A stretch of DNA of 49,893 nt. Source: Candidatus Poribacteria bacterium (lineage in GTDB: Bacteria > Poribacteria > WGA-4E > WGA-3G). Shown here one piece after another: positions 1-8,456 of the stretch (position 1 is the stretch's first letter; every line of letters begins with the position of its first letter). The position numbers and the translations under genes were made by a program. Under the pieces are notes generated by a model. That model was given only the letters and a program-made list of their open reading frames with translations, was not told the origin of the DNA and made no database searches. Location of the stretch: positions 1,383-51,275 of the forward strand of contig VXOP01000382.1 in NCBI GenBank assembly GCA_009839975.1, written 5' to 3'.

Positions 1-603
1 AGCGTGGCGTTCAGTCCGGATGGAAACACCCTCGCCAGTGGGAGTGGGGATACCGTCTGTTTGTGGGACGCAAGTACAGGTAAACAGCTCTACAAACTCA
101 CTGGACATGAACATGTCAACAGCGTGGCGTTCAGTCCGGATGGTGCTACCCTCGCCAGTGGGGGACAGGACAGAACCATCCGTTTGTGGGACGTAAACAC
201 AGGTAAGCATGTCCGCACACTTACCGGACATACGAATGTAATCGACAGTGTAACGTTCAATCTGTTTGGTCCAAATGGCAGTCTTCTTGTCAGTGTGGGA
301 GGGATTTACACCCGTGTGTGGGACGCAAATACAGGTAAACAGCTTCGAACACTCGCCGGATATAGAGGCACTGGGCGCACGAGTTTTGTCTATAGCGTAG
401 CGATCAGTCCAGATGGAAACACCATTGCCAGTGGGCATGATATTGGCACCATCCGTTTGTGGGATGCAAACACAGGAGAACATCTCCGCACACTCAACGG
501 ACATACGGGGTATGTCGGAAGTTTAGCGTTTAGTCCGGATGGACGCACCCTTGCTAGTGGAAGTGGGGACGGCACCGTTCTATTATGGGATATGGAGCCA
601 TAA
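1..603 (+). CDS. WD40 repeat protein, 5' end outside the window
   Basis: The reading frame is open from base 1 and ends at a TAA, so this is the C-terminal part of a longer gene whose start lies to the left. About five WD40 blades are visible, each with an AFSPDG-type strand, a LASGS strand and an (L)WD ending, followed by TGKxLxTLxGH. WD40 propellers are protein-binding scaffolds; nothing here indicates a partner or an enzymatic domain, and the chain ends right after the last LLWD. The blades are close to identical at DNA level (bases 1-23 recur at 121-143), which points to recent blade duplication. It is one of the few plus-strand genes and converges on the minus-strand genes to its right. 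Confidence 0.85.
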   Translation, partial: SVAFSPDGNTLASGSGDTVCLWDASTGKQLYKLTGHEHVNSVAFSPDGATLASGGQDRTIRLWDVNTGKHVRTLTGHTNVIDSVTFNLFGPNGSLLVSVGGIYTRVWDANTGKQLRTLAGYRGTGRTSFVYSVAISPDGNTIASGHDIGTIRLWDANTGEHLRTLNGHTGYVGSLAFSPDGRTLASGSGDGTVLLWDMEP

Positions 604-661
604 AACCCTTTGACACTCATCTAAGAAAACGTGGTGGAAAGTTCTATAGATATACTGAAAG

Positions 662-1061
662 CTAAGACAGAATTTGAACGACCTCTCCAATTTCAACACT
701 ACGATTAATTGCCTCCAAAACACGTATATTCTGATAAGCATCCTCAAGGCTTGAGTGTGGTAAGGTTCCTGCCTGTAAGGATTGTGCCCAATGTTGCAAC
801 TCTTCCAGATAACCGTGTCTACCTACCGCCGCAACAGCATACAGATCTTCATTCTTGAACATCTCATTGTAATCTGTATAGTGGCGAAGTGCACCAAATT
901 TTCGCGCGTTTGATCTCGCCTTTGTATAATAATAGGTGTCGGGGACGAAAATGGCTCCATGCCTAGTGATTGTCAGGCTGCGGTCTGCACAATCCTATAT
1001 TCCTGGCTATCACTTTCTCTAACCTGCGGGAGGAGTTCGCCTGATTCGTCAACATAGTCTG
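662..1061 (-). pseudogene. Frameshifted gene remnant, C-terminus resembles Gfo/Idh/MocA oxidoreductases
   Basis: A minus-strand frame is open from about 994 down to the stop at 662. It reads ADRSLTITRHGAIFVPDTYY, then HGYLEELQHWAQSLQAG, then ALEAIN-like text (here VLEAINRSVEIGEVVQI). The closing part resembles the C-terminal strand-helix region of Gfo/Idh/MocA sugar dehydrogenases. Just upstream, a second frame (about 1061-977) reads LIPDYVDESGELLPQVRES and then QEYRIVQTA before a stop. The two frames join near 980-990 as RIVQTA/ADRSL, so one indel appears to break a single coding stretch. Nothing further upstream is present, because the Uma2 gene begins there. The remnant is about 130 codons, against about 350 in the intact family. 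The family assignment is tentative; the frameshift is seen directly. Confidence 0.45.
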
Positions 1062-1064
1062 GGA

Positions 1065-1658
1065 TTAGTTATCAGGAAATGTGACGCGATCATAAATTTC
1101 ATGCAAGGGCAGTTCACATTGGACTGAAATAAGGGATAAGCGTTCTTCAATGTTTTGAAAATCGGTGAGAATCCAATTGTTCTCTTGACGGTTGAACCGT
1201 TCAATGCAAATCTTGTCTTGTGCAACAAGGATGTATTCCTGTAAAGATGGTAGCTCTCGGTAGTGCCTAAATTTTTCACCACGATCATAAACCTCTGTTG
1301 ATGGTGACAAGACTTCTACCAGAAGAATTGGATTGAGGAGTATATCAAAGACATCATCTTCAAAACGGGGTTCTTCACAAACGACAACGACATCGGGGTA
1401 AAAATAGGATGAAGTGCTGGGGGTGCTGACCCGCATTTCGTTTGCGTAAGTTTCGCACCCTCTCCCCTTTAAATTGATATGGAGCATGGCGGATATATTC
1501 ATGGTAATTAGATTATGTGCTCGACTTGCACCGGACATTGCGATTATTTTCCCTTTAACGTACTCATTTCTGACTGTTTCTGCGTCAGGTATTGCCTTGC
1601 GTTCCAAAATAATATATTCTTCAGGTGTGAGGATTGTTTGTGCTGCAGAGGTTGCCAT
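1065..1658 (-). CDS. Uma2 family (DUF820) putative PD-(D/E)XK endonuclease
   Basis: The 197-aa product has the usual Uma2 length and layout: an N-terminal LTPEEYIILE helix, the ERKAIPDAETVRNEYVKGKI segment with GKIIAMSGAS, then YFYPDVVVVCEEP and ILLVEVLSPSTEVYDRGEKF. In this family Asp of PDV and the E..S.S of VEVLSPST form the PD-(D/E)XK-like metal site. The biological role of Uma2 proteins is not known; they occur in many copies in Cyanobacteria and related genomes and are often linked to mobile DNA. The ATG at 1658 is preceded by AGGTGAACTT, an acceptable ribosome binding site. It sits just 3' of pafA on the same strand, and nothing suggests a role in the proteasome pathway. Confidence 0.85.
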   Translation of the reverse strand: MATSAAQTILTPEEYIILERKAIPDAETVRNEYVKGKIIAMSGASRAHNLITMNISAMLHINLKGRGCETYANEMRVSTPSTSSYFYPDVVVVCEEPRFEDDVFDILLNPILLVEVLSPSTEVYDRGEKFRHYRELPSLQEYILVAQDKICIERFNRQENNWILTDFQNIEERLSLISVQCELPLHEIYDRVTFPDN

Positions 1659-1677
1659 AAGTTCACCTGCTGTAAAA

Positions 1678-3039
1678 TTAAATTGAATAGATCATTCTGC
1701 TGGCTTCTTCAAATTCCGGTTTGAGTGGATCGGTTGACAGATATAACTTCTGATAAGGTTCATATAGTTGGATATAACTCCAATTGACTCCACATAACAC
1801 TTTGCCGTTATTGACAAGTTTGATAAATCTACCACGGAACTTTGCGCGGGTGTTCTCAGGAGGTGAATGCATCGCCTTGCGGATGTGTGAGTCGTCCAAT
1901 ATCCTTTCTATCAAACCGCGTTTTTCAGCTTTATAGAAAACGCCTAAATCCTGACGGATATTATGGTATTCTAAATCTATTCGTTTAACCTCAGCAGAAT
2001 CCCACTTTAATGATCGGTGCTTTACATACGTCTCAATACACTTTCTTTTGATGACCCAATCTAATTCACGGTCAAGTTGCATCGGATCCTGTTCCAATTG
2101 TGTCATCACATATTCCCAACGTTTCATCACCTCATCCGTTGTTGGGTCAGATTCAGCCTGTTCAAGATATCTTTTAGCACATTCAAAGTATCGCCATTGA
2201 AGTTCTATTGCTGATAATCGCTTACCATTATCAAGCTCAATCAGTCTTTTACAGTTTATATCTTCAGAAATTTCATGAATGGCTTGTACCGAATTTCGTA
2301 GAGCAAAATGTTCATTAATGAAGTGATCTTCAATCATCCGAAGAATGATTCCGGTTATGCCAACCTTTAGAAGTGTTGAGTATTCCGACATATTAGAATC
2401 CCCTACGATGACGTGCAATCGTCTATATTTTTCTCTATCAGCATGGGGTTCATCCCGGGTGTTGATGATTCCGCGTGCGGTTGTTGTTGCTATTGAGATT
2501 TCTTCTCGGATATGTTGGGCGCGTTGTGATATTTCGTAGAAACCTTGGTCACTTCGTTTTACTTTTCCTGCGCCCGTGTATATTTGTCGGGTGACAAAAA
2601 AGGGGATGAGTTGTGATGCAAGTTGCCGAAAACTGACCTTTTCCCGTTCCATTAGATAGTTTTCATGACAACCGTAAGTATTGCCGACTGTATCTAGGTT
2701 GTTTTTGAATATAGAGATTTTTCCTCTAAAACCGTCCGCTTTCATCCTGCGTTCAGCAGTTGTTGCGAGTCGAGTTACGATTCGTTCTCCTGCTTTATCA
2801 TGTGCGACCAGATCGATCACATCATCACATTCAGGGGTAGCATATTCTGGATGACATCCGATATCTTGATAGAATCGTGCGCCGTTTTCCAAGAAAACAT
2901 CTGGATACATCCGTCCAGAGATGATTTCACGGAACAAGTACATCACAACATTCTGGACAGTGAGTTTCTTACCTCTGTTTTTATCCGGTGTGCAGATGAT
3001 GCCGTATTCCGTTTCCAACCCATAAATTCTACGATGCAT
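1678..3039 (-). CDS. pafA: Pup-protein ligase PafA
   Basis: The 453-aa product is a carboxylate-amine ligase related to glutamine synthetase that joins deamidated Pup, through its C-terminal glutamate, to lysines of target proteins using ATP. The start MHRRIYGLETEYG carries the conserved metal-binding Glu9. The catalytic loop NGARFYQDIGCHPEYATPE (Asp59 as likely base) is intact, and NTRDEPHAD and HVIVGDSNMSE follow. The length matches actinobacterial PafA (about 452). It lacks the extra N-terminal loop found in the paralogue at 4877-6364, which separates the ligase from the deamidase. The ATG overlaps the last codons of prcA by 11 bp and has no clear ribosome binding site, so translational coupling is likely. 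It is the last gene of the proteasome operon. Confidence 0.93.
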   Translation of the reverse strand: MHRRIYGLETEYGIICTPDKNRGKKLTVQNVVMYLFREIISGRMYPDVFLENGARFYQDIGCHPEYATPECDDVIDLVAHDKAGERIVTRLATTAERRMKADGFRGKISIFKNNLDTVGNTYGCHENYLMEREKVSFRQLASQLIPFFVTRQIYTGAGKVKRSDQGFYEISQRAQHIREEISIATTTARGIINTRDEPHADREKYRRLHVIVGDSNMSEYSTLLKVGITGIILRMIEDHFINEHFALRNSVQAIHEISEDINCKRLIELDNGKRLSAIELQWRYFECAKRYLEQAESDPTTDEVMKRWEYVMTQLEQDPMQLDRELDWVIKRKCIETYVKHRSLKWDSAEVKRIDLEYHNIRQDLGVFYKAEKRGLIERILDDSHIRKAMHSPPENTRAKFRGRFIKLVNNGKVLCGVNWSYIQLYEPYQKLYLSTDPLKPEFEEASRMIYSI

Positions 3040-3739
3040 GGCTCAAAATCTCAGTTATTTCTTCAATAGAAAACCTGCGAAATTTCCGTCTACCAGCAGT
3101 GACATCCAGGCACGCAACTTCTATCGTTTGTGGGGTAATCTGATACGGTTCGGACTCTTCGGATTCTACTTTTTCAAAGGTTTGAGACGCAAGTTGCAAG
3201 GCAGCGGACAACTCTAAATCGGAGGAATAATCTTCTCGAAGAATTTCTACAATGGCTTCTGCTCTGCCCCCAATGACTGCGAAGTTCTCCTCCTCACGGT
3301 ATGTCCCATCAAAATCTATGTAATATATCTGGTTCCCTACTGATGGATCCGCATCTATTTCACAGACAAGTAGTTCGATCTCAAGAGGCTTTGCATCCCA
3401 TGTTTGTGATATGGAACCGATATACTGTGAATAGAGATTCGTCAACCACTTACCAGTAACATCTTCTCGAAAATATGTGTAGCCTTTAATCTCTGATTCG
3501 CGAATTCCTGCTACACGTAATGCCTCATATTCAGCAATACGACCTGTTGATGCAAGTGCTATCTTGTCATATATCTCAGATATTTTATAGGTAGTTCTAC
3601 GCGGGTTCTCCGCTACCATCAAGAGTCCGTTTTTATATGCTAAGACAACTACCTCTTTTGCTTGTTCAATACCGCGTCGGACAAAATCTCTCTTATCTTC
3701 CCATATCTGTTCAGGAGAAACATAATAAGGTGTTGACAT
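3029..3739 (-). CDS. prcA: Proteasome subunit alpha PrcA
   Basis: The 236-aa product is the non-catalytic alpha subunit of the bacterial 20S proteasome; its rings form the gate to which Mpa/ARC docks. The N-terminus (YYVSPEQIWEDKRDFVRRGI) is the gate and H0-helix segment, followed by AKEVVVLAYKNGLLMVAENP and KIALASTGRIAEYEALR. There is no processing site and no N-terminal threonine nucleophile, as expected. PrcB lies 45 bp upstream and pafA overlaps the 3' end. Its length and order (prcB, prcA, pafA) match the actinobacterial arrangement. Confidence 0.93.
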   Translation of the reverse strand: MSTPYYVSPEQIWEDKRDFVRRGIEQAKEVVVLAYKNGLLMVAENPRRTTYKISEIYDKIALASTGRIAEYEALRVAGIRESEIKGYTYFREDVTGKWLTNLYSQYIGSISQTWDAKPLEIELLVCEIDADPSVGNQIYYIDFDGTYREEENFAVIGGRAEAIVEILREDYSSDLELSAALQLASQTFEKVESEESEPYQITPQTIEVACLDVTAGRRKFRRFSIEEITEILSHAS

Positions 3740-3784
3740 TAAAACTCCATATCGGTTTTAGGTAAATCTACGCAATTGATAGAT

Positions 3785-4576
3785 CTACGTTTGTTCCAAA
3801 CGGGAAATCAGCTCCCGGAACAACTCAGCTACGGTGTTATCCGGGAGAGCGGCTACACCTTCATCTGTAATAGTTGTTAATGTTGGAAAGATATTCCTGA
3901 TAAGGTCTGGACCAGCAGTGGCGATATCCTCATCTGCCGCATCCCATAATGCTTCGGCGACAGCATTCAAGGCTGTTATTTCTGACATCTGTGGACGATA
4001 CAACTTCTTCAAAGTTGCGCGGGCATCTTTACCGCCAGAACCGATAGCATAATAGGTGTCTTCCTCATATCTTCCACCCAATGCATCGTACTTGAAAATC
4101 CTACCCTTTCCAATTTTCTTATCGTATCCAGCAAAAATCGGCAGCACGATTAATCCCTGCATAGCCAATCCTATGTTTGAGCGAACAAGTGTTGACAGGT
4201 AGTTGGCTTGTCCGTCCAAACTTAGGGACATACCCTCAATCTTTTCATAGTATTCCACTTGAACTTGAAAGAGTTTTGCTGTTTCAATACAGGGACCCGC
4301 AACACCAGCGACAGCAATAGCAGAATGCTGATCAATTTTATACACTTTTTGGATACGTCGTTCCCCGACTTGGTAACCTTCTGTTGCTTGTCTATCACCT
4401 GCGATGATAACACCATTATCGTAGACGAGTGCAAGAACAGTCGTACCTTCCAGATAATTGTGCGGAAGGTTATCATTTATACCGTTCAGTTGTGTCCAGT
4501 CACCTAAGTGATCGGGGTGTCGGTTCTTCAAAACTTGCAAAAAATCGTTCGTTCCATATTCATGGAGTTTGAGCAA
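3785..4576 (-). CDS. prcB: Proteasome subunit beta PrcB (Ntn hydrolase, TTG start)
   Basis: The 263-aa product is the catalytic beta subunit of the 20S proteasome. A propeptide of about 44 residues ends at LEG, and cleavage before Thr45 (G/TTVLALVY) would free the N-terminal threonine nucleophile. Downstream are GVIIAGDRQATEG with the conserved Asp, and the Lys of the IQKVYKID segment (the Lys33 equivalent), then AVAGVAG and YAIGSGG. The start is TTG, because the only nearby ATG is out of frame. The ribosome binding site GAGGAGG lies inside the last codons of pup, and the TTG is two bases beyond the pup stop, so prcB translation should depend on pup translation. Confidence 0.93.
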   Translation of the reverse strand: MLKLHEYGTNDFLQVLKNRHPDHLGDWTQLNGINDNLPHNYLEGTTVLALVYDNGVIIAGDRQATEGYQVGERRIQKVYKIDQHSAIAVAGVAGPCIETAKLFQVQVEYYEKIEGMSLSLDGQANYLSTLVRSNIGLAMQGLIVLPIFAGYDKKIGKGRIFKYDALGGRYEEDTYYAIGSGGKDARATLKKLYRPQMSEITALNAVAEALWDAADEDIATAGPDLIRNIFPTLTTITDEGVAALPDNTVAELFRELISRLEQT

Positions 4577-4578
4577 TC

Positions 4579-4776
4579 CTACTGCCCTCCTCGCTGGATA
4601 TAATTTTCGACGAATTCCTCTGAGTCTTCCTCCAGAATCTCATCAATTTCGTCGAGTAGCGCATCGAGGTCTTCTGTCAACTCGTCAACATTTTCATTGA
4701 GTTCAGGATTTGGATAAATCTCCTCATTTTCTTTGATGGAGTTATCTTTGTATTCTTGCTGTTTTTCGCTTGGCAT
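4579..4776 (-). CDS. pup: Prokaryotic ubiquitin-like protein Pup, GGQ-ending
   Basis: This 65-aa, very acidic and probably disordered protein ends EEFVENYIQRGGQ, the C-terminal signature of Pup (Mycobacterium ends FVRAYVQKGGQ by memory). Because the last residue is Gln, not Glu, it must be deamidated by Dop before PafA can attach it. The central part (DELTEDLDALLDEIDEILEE) is the coiled-coil segment that binds the Mpa/ARC N-terminal coiled coils. Only three lysines are present, all in the first 15 residues. The ATG has a GGAG ribosome binding site. It lies between dop and prcB, as in Actinobacteria. Confidence 0.95.
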   Translation of the reverse strand: MPSEKQQEYKDNSIKENEEIYPNPELNENVDELTEDLDALLDEIDEILEEDSEEFVENYIQRGGQ

Positions 4777-4803
4777 GTCGTACTCCTTATTCGGATTTAG
4801 GGT

Positions 4804-4842
4804 TACGGAATTCCGTATACCAATGTAGCCTTATTTAACCAA
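4804..4842 (-). promoter_or_regulatory. Possible pup promoter overlapped by a 14-bp palindrome
   Basis: On the minus strand, TTGGTT (4837-4842) and TATACG (4814-4819) are separated by 17 bp, a fair sigma70-type match 28-66 bp upstream of the pup start. The perfect palindrome TACGGAATTCCGTA (4804-4817) overlaps the -10 element and could be an operator. This rests on pattern matching only. Confidence 0.3.
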
Positions 4843-4876
4843 CTATAATCAACAGGGTTTACATTATTAAACAAAA

Positions 4877-6364
4877 TCATTTACAGTCGTCGCGAATTTG
4901 GTTCACGAGTTCATCAACTGTGCAAGTGTTGAGCATTTCACCGACTATCTCTTGTGTTCCAAAGTGGGGTCGTTCCATCATAATCTTTTCAAATCCTGAA
5001 GGTCCGTTGAAAATAATAGAATTCCAACTTACGCTATGGATGTGACTTGGAAATCTACGTAAACAGGTTCCTCGAAAATAGGCACGTGTGTCTAATGGTG
5101 GATGTTGAATTGCATGTACGACCTCCTCATGGGTTAAGATACGTTCTACATGTCCATTCTTTTGTAGTCGTAAGTACAATCCCTTATCTGGTCTTAGATC
5201 GTGATATTGCAGATCGAGCATTCTAACTTGAGGGTCTGTCCATTTAAATCCGTGGCGTGCAATATACGCATCAATGAGTTTTTTCTTGATAATCCAATCC
5301 AAGTGTCTTCCTAAAGACATCGGTTCCTTTTGTAGCCTATTTAGCACAAAATCCCACTTCTGCATTACATCATCAACAATCGGTGTCCTTTCATCTTTTG
5401 ACAGATGTTTTTGTGCAAGATTAAGATATGCACGTTGAATTTCAATTGCCGTCAAGTTACGTCCATCTTTTAGTTCAATTTTCTGATTGCACATCAAATC
5501 TCTTGATATTGACTTGATTGCTGCGACAGGTTCATTTAATGCGAACTGATCACGAACAACACGTTTCTCAATTAATTGTAAGACTATTGCCGTGATACCG
5601 ACTTTCAGATAGATTGTGAACTCGGACATGTTAGAATCACCGACGATCACATGCAAGCGTCTATAACGAGTTGAATCAGCGTGTGGTTCATCTCTCGTAT
5701 TAATTATGGGGCGTTCCACCATTGTGCTCAGTCCGACCTCTTTTTCAAAAAAGTCTGCCCGTTGAGAGATCTGAAAATCCGCTTCGTCTGTTCCGTTTTC
5801 AGCACCTACCTTACCGCTACCGGTTATGATTTGACGCGTCACAATGAATGGTGTTAAGCCGCCAACTATGTCCGAGAAATCTGTTTTACGCGACATCAAA
5901 TAGTTTTCATGTGAGCCGTAACTATGTCCCTTATAGTCAGTATTGTTTTTATAGATGATAATTTCTTGATTATCCAGTAGCAACTGTTCAGCGGCAAGTC
6001 TACTTAGATCTAAAATCAACTCTCCTGCTTTTTCATATTTAACAAGGTCTCTTGCATTTGAGCATTCAGGTGTACAGTATTCAGGGTGTGCATGGTCTAC
6101 ATAATAACGACCCCCGTTTACCAGTATATCATTTATGACACTGTATGTATCCTCTTCAACGATCGGTTTTTGAGTTTCATCAATGAAACCGCGAGCGTCC
6201 ATTAGCGGACTTTCTTGTGCATAATCCCATGAAATAGTCGGCATATTGCGACTTCTATATGCATTAACAACTAAGGTTGAAGCTGCAATTGGGTCTTGTT
6301 CTCTTGCGTTTTTTACCGAAATACCAAATTCTGTTTCTGTGCCGATTATCGTTGGTGTAGACAT
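4877..6364 (-). CDS. dop: Pup deamidase/depupylase Dop
   Basis: The 495-aa paralogue of PafA converts the C-terminal Gln of Pup to Glu and removes Pup from substrates. The frame is open up to 6442, but the product should start at the ATG at 6364 (MSTPTIIGTETEFGISV). The extra upstream codons run into a miniature repeat element and carry no conserved sequence. Dop-specific traits are the 40-residue insertion with SWDYAQESPLMDARGF soon after the first strand, and the catalytic loop NGGRYYVDHAHPEYCTPE (Asp90). NTRDEPHAD and HVIVGDSNMSE are shared with PafA. It is the second gene of the operon, separated from mpa by 186 bp that contain the repeat. Confidence 0.92.
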   Translation of the reverse strand: MSTPTIIGTETEFGISVKNAREQDPIAASTLVVNAYRSRNMPTISWDYAQESPLMDARGFIDETQKPIVEEDTYSVINDILVNGGRYYVDHAHPEYCTPECSNARDLVKYEKAGELILDLSRLAAEQLLLDNQEIIIYKNNTDYKGHSYGSHENYLMSRKTDFSDIVGGLTPFIVTRQIITGSGKVGAENGTDEADFQISQRADFFEKEVGLSTMVERPIINTRDEPHADSTRYRRLHVIVGDSNMSEFTIYLKVGITAIVLQLIEKRVVRDQFALNEPVAAIKSISRDLMCNQKIELKDGRNLTAIEIQRAYLNLAQKHLSKDERTPIVDDVMQKWDFVLNRLQKEPMSLGRHLDWIIKKKLIDAYIARHGFKWTDPQVRMLDLQYHDLRPDKGLYLRLQKNGHVERILTHEEVVHAIQHPPLDTRAYFRGTCLRRFPSHIHSVSWNSIIFNGPSGFEKIMMERPHFGTQEIVGEMLNTCTVDELVNQIRDDCK

Positions 6365-6406
6365 ATTATTTTTCGGAGTGCAATACTGACGTAAAGTTAC
6401 TGTATG

Positions 6407-6519
6407 TATAGTGGATTTCAGAAATAATGAAACACTCCACAACGGGCGAGGAGACCTCGTCCCTACGCGGGGTGGTCTACAAACGCTGAAATGTCTCTTT
6501 AATTAATGACCTAACTATA
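6407..6519. repeat. Miniature inverted-repeat element, copy 1 (113 bp)
   Basis: The element starts TATAGTGGATTTCAG and ends (read from the other strand) TATAGTTAGGTCATTAA, an imperfect terminal inverted repeat. It carries a hairpin core, GGGCGAGGAGACCTCGTCC. A second, clearly homologous copy lies at 46056-46178 with the same ends, the same core and the same GAAATGTCTC segment. It is non-coding and sits between mpa and dop. The TATA ends would fit TA target duplication by an IS630/mariner-type transposase, but no such gene is present here. Confidence 0.65.
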
Positions 6520-6550
6520 ATCTCACTCATTTCAGTATAATAATGATACT

Positions 6551-8347
6551 TTATAGATACGATCCGCCTTTGCTAACTCTCACCTCAGGTTTCTTACGTG
6601 CTTCAGGTTGATTGATGAGTGCGCGAATATTGACAATCTTTTCACCTTTTCTCCCGGAAATCTTTGCCCAATCATCAGGATTAGTGGTGTTAGGTAGATC
6701 CTCATTTTCTCTGTATTCTTCTCGGATAGCAATCTTCAGATCATTGGGAGAGATACCTTTCTCTTTTCCCTCAGAACTGATGAGTCGTTTAATAGCCATT
6801 TTCTTTGCCCGTGAAACGATGTTTCTAATCATTGCCCCACTGACAAAGTCTTTGAAGAAGAGCGTTTCACGTTCACCGCGTGTATACGTTACCTCAATAA
6901 ATCTGTTTCCCTCAGACGTGGCATACATTTCCTCAACCGCTTCATTGATAAGGTGTTCTACAACCTTATTCGTATCTTCGTCAAATTGTTCAGTAATGTT
7001 CTTGGCAAAAGGGAGGTCAGGTGTCAAATAAATAGCAAATATGTCCTTGGCACCATCAATATTAGGACGATCAATCTTTATTTTTATGTCAAGTCTGCCG
7101 GGTCTCAAAACTGCCGGATCAAGTAAATCTTGTCGATTACTTGCCCCGATGACAATCACGTCGCGCAGGTTATCTACACCATCAATCTCTGCCAGGAATT
7201 GTGGTACCAGTGTAGACTCCATATCAGATGAAATACCCATACCACGCGAACGGAACAGAGAATCCATTTCATCAAAGAAAATGACGACTGGATATCCTTC
7301 TCTTGACTTATCCCGTGCTTTTTGAAAAACTTCCCTTATTTTTCGTTCTGTTTCCCCGACATACTTATTGAGAAGTTCAGGTCCTTTAATGTTAATAAAA
7401 TATCCTCTGATGTCTTCTCTACCATACTTCTTCCGTATCCGCTCAGCGAGACAGTTCGCTACGGCACGGGCAATTAATGTTTTCCCACATCCTGGCGGTC
7501 CATAGAGTAGTACACCTTTAGGGGGTGTTAAATCAAACTCTTTATATTCATCAGGATAGAGATATGGCATCTCAATTGCATCTCGTATCGCCTCAATCTG
7601 AGAATCTAACCCACCTATGTCTGCGTAACTTATATCGGGTACTTCTTCAAGCAGCAAGTCATCAAGTTCGCGCTTTGGCAGTTTCTCAAGTAGCATACCG
7701 CTGCTATGGTTTAGAAGGACAGGGTCTCCTGTTTTTAAGGTCTCATCTTTCAAGGCAGAAGAAATCCGTACGACCTGTTCTTCATCTGTCCGCAGGCTAA
7801 CAATTGCGCGTCCCAATTCAAGTATCTCCTTAATTTTTACGACATCGCCGTGTTTTTCAGGTGGTTTGACAGCTATGACATTTAAACCACTATTAACAAT
7901 TACTTCTTGCCCAACATCTATTTGATCAACTACGATTGCTGGGTCGAGATTGACTCGCCATTTCTTGCCGCCAATGTCAACATCAATTGTATTGTCATCA
8001 TTTTTACCGAGAAAAATACCATAGTTGTTCGGCGGTGCACTCAGCTGTTTAACCTTCTCTTTCAATAATTCAAGTTTTTCTCTTGCTTCTTGAAGGGTTC
8101 CTGTAAGTTTCCGATTGCGTCTGTGTGCTTGCATTAATTCGCGAGTCATTTCGTATAAACGCGCGTCAACATCTTCTTCGGGTGAAGACCTGAGCTGTCT
8201 TCTCAGATCAGACACCTCGTTCTCAAGCATCTCTATCTGCCAATTGAGCTCACGAACCATTTGTGGGTAATCAACTTTATCTGTAGCAGTATCTTCCATA
8301 TCGGAACTTTTCAATAATTCGGATGGAGTGTTTCTTTTAGTTGCCAT
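6551..8347 (-). CDS. mpa: Proteasome-associated AAA ATPase ARC/Mpa
   Basis: The 598-aa hexameric unfoldase recognises pupylated proteins and feeds them into the proteasome. N-terminal coiled coils (about 28-105) would bind Pup, followed by the OB-fold interdomain (about 107-220). The AAA module has Walker A GPPGCGKT (283-290), pore loop KYVGE (about 328-332), Walker B VVIFFDEMD (354-362) and PGRLD after the sensor. The C-terminus is GGSYL, with the penultimate tyrosine that inserts into the PrcA ring (GQYL in Actinobacteria). It is the first gene of the operon, 205 bp downstream of recA and with its own promoter-like sequence. Confidence 0.93.
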   Translation of the reverse strand: MATKRNTPSELLKSSDMEDTATDKVDYPQMVRELNWQIEMLENEVSDLRRQLRSSPEEDVDARLYEMTRELMQAHRRNRKLTGTLQEAREKLELLKEKVKQLSAPPNNYGIFLGKNDDNTIDVDIGGKKWRVNLDPAIVVDQIDVGQEVIVNSGLNVIAVKPPEKHGDVVKIKEILELGRAIVSLRTDEEQVVRISSALKDETLKTGDPVLLNHSSGMLLEKLPKRELDDLLLEEVPDISYADIGGLDSQIEAIRDAIEMPYLYPDEYKEFDLTPPKGVLLYGPPGCGKTLIARAVANCLAERIRKKYGREDIRGYFINIKGPELLNKYVGETERKIREVFQKARDKSREGYPVVIFFDEMDSLFRSRGMGISSDMESTLVPQFLAEIDGVDNLRDVIVIGASNRQDLLDPAVLRPGRLDIKIKIDRPNIDGAKDIFAIYLTPDLPFAKNITEQFDEDTNKVVEHLINEAVEEMYATSEGNRFIEVTYTRGERETLFFKDFVSGAMIRNIVSRAKKMAIKRLISSEGKEKGISPNDLKIAIREEYRENEDLPNTTNPDDWAKISGRKGEKIVNIRALINQPEARKKPEVRVSKGGSYL

Positions 8348-8416
8348 ACAAAATTTCTCACTTTCTATTGAAAAGGTTTATGAAATAGTCATTTTATACC
8401 GGCCTGAGTGCATACA

Positions 8417-8445
8417 AGTATATCATGTTGCGGCTTTTACTTCAA
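8417..8445 (-). promoter_or_regulatory. Putative sigma70-type promoter of the proteasome operon
   Basis: On the minus strand, TTGAAG (8440-8445) and TATACT (8417-8422) are separated by exactly 17 bp. They lie about 70 bp upstream of the mpa ATG, in the only non-coding space before the operon. Confidence 0.5.
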
Positions 8446-8456
8446 GAGAACTAACC

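Noticed and set aside
6365-6442. Longer N-terminus for Dop from 6442
   Set aside because: The extra 26 codons run into the miniature element and precede the conserved MSTPTIIGTETEFG start.
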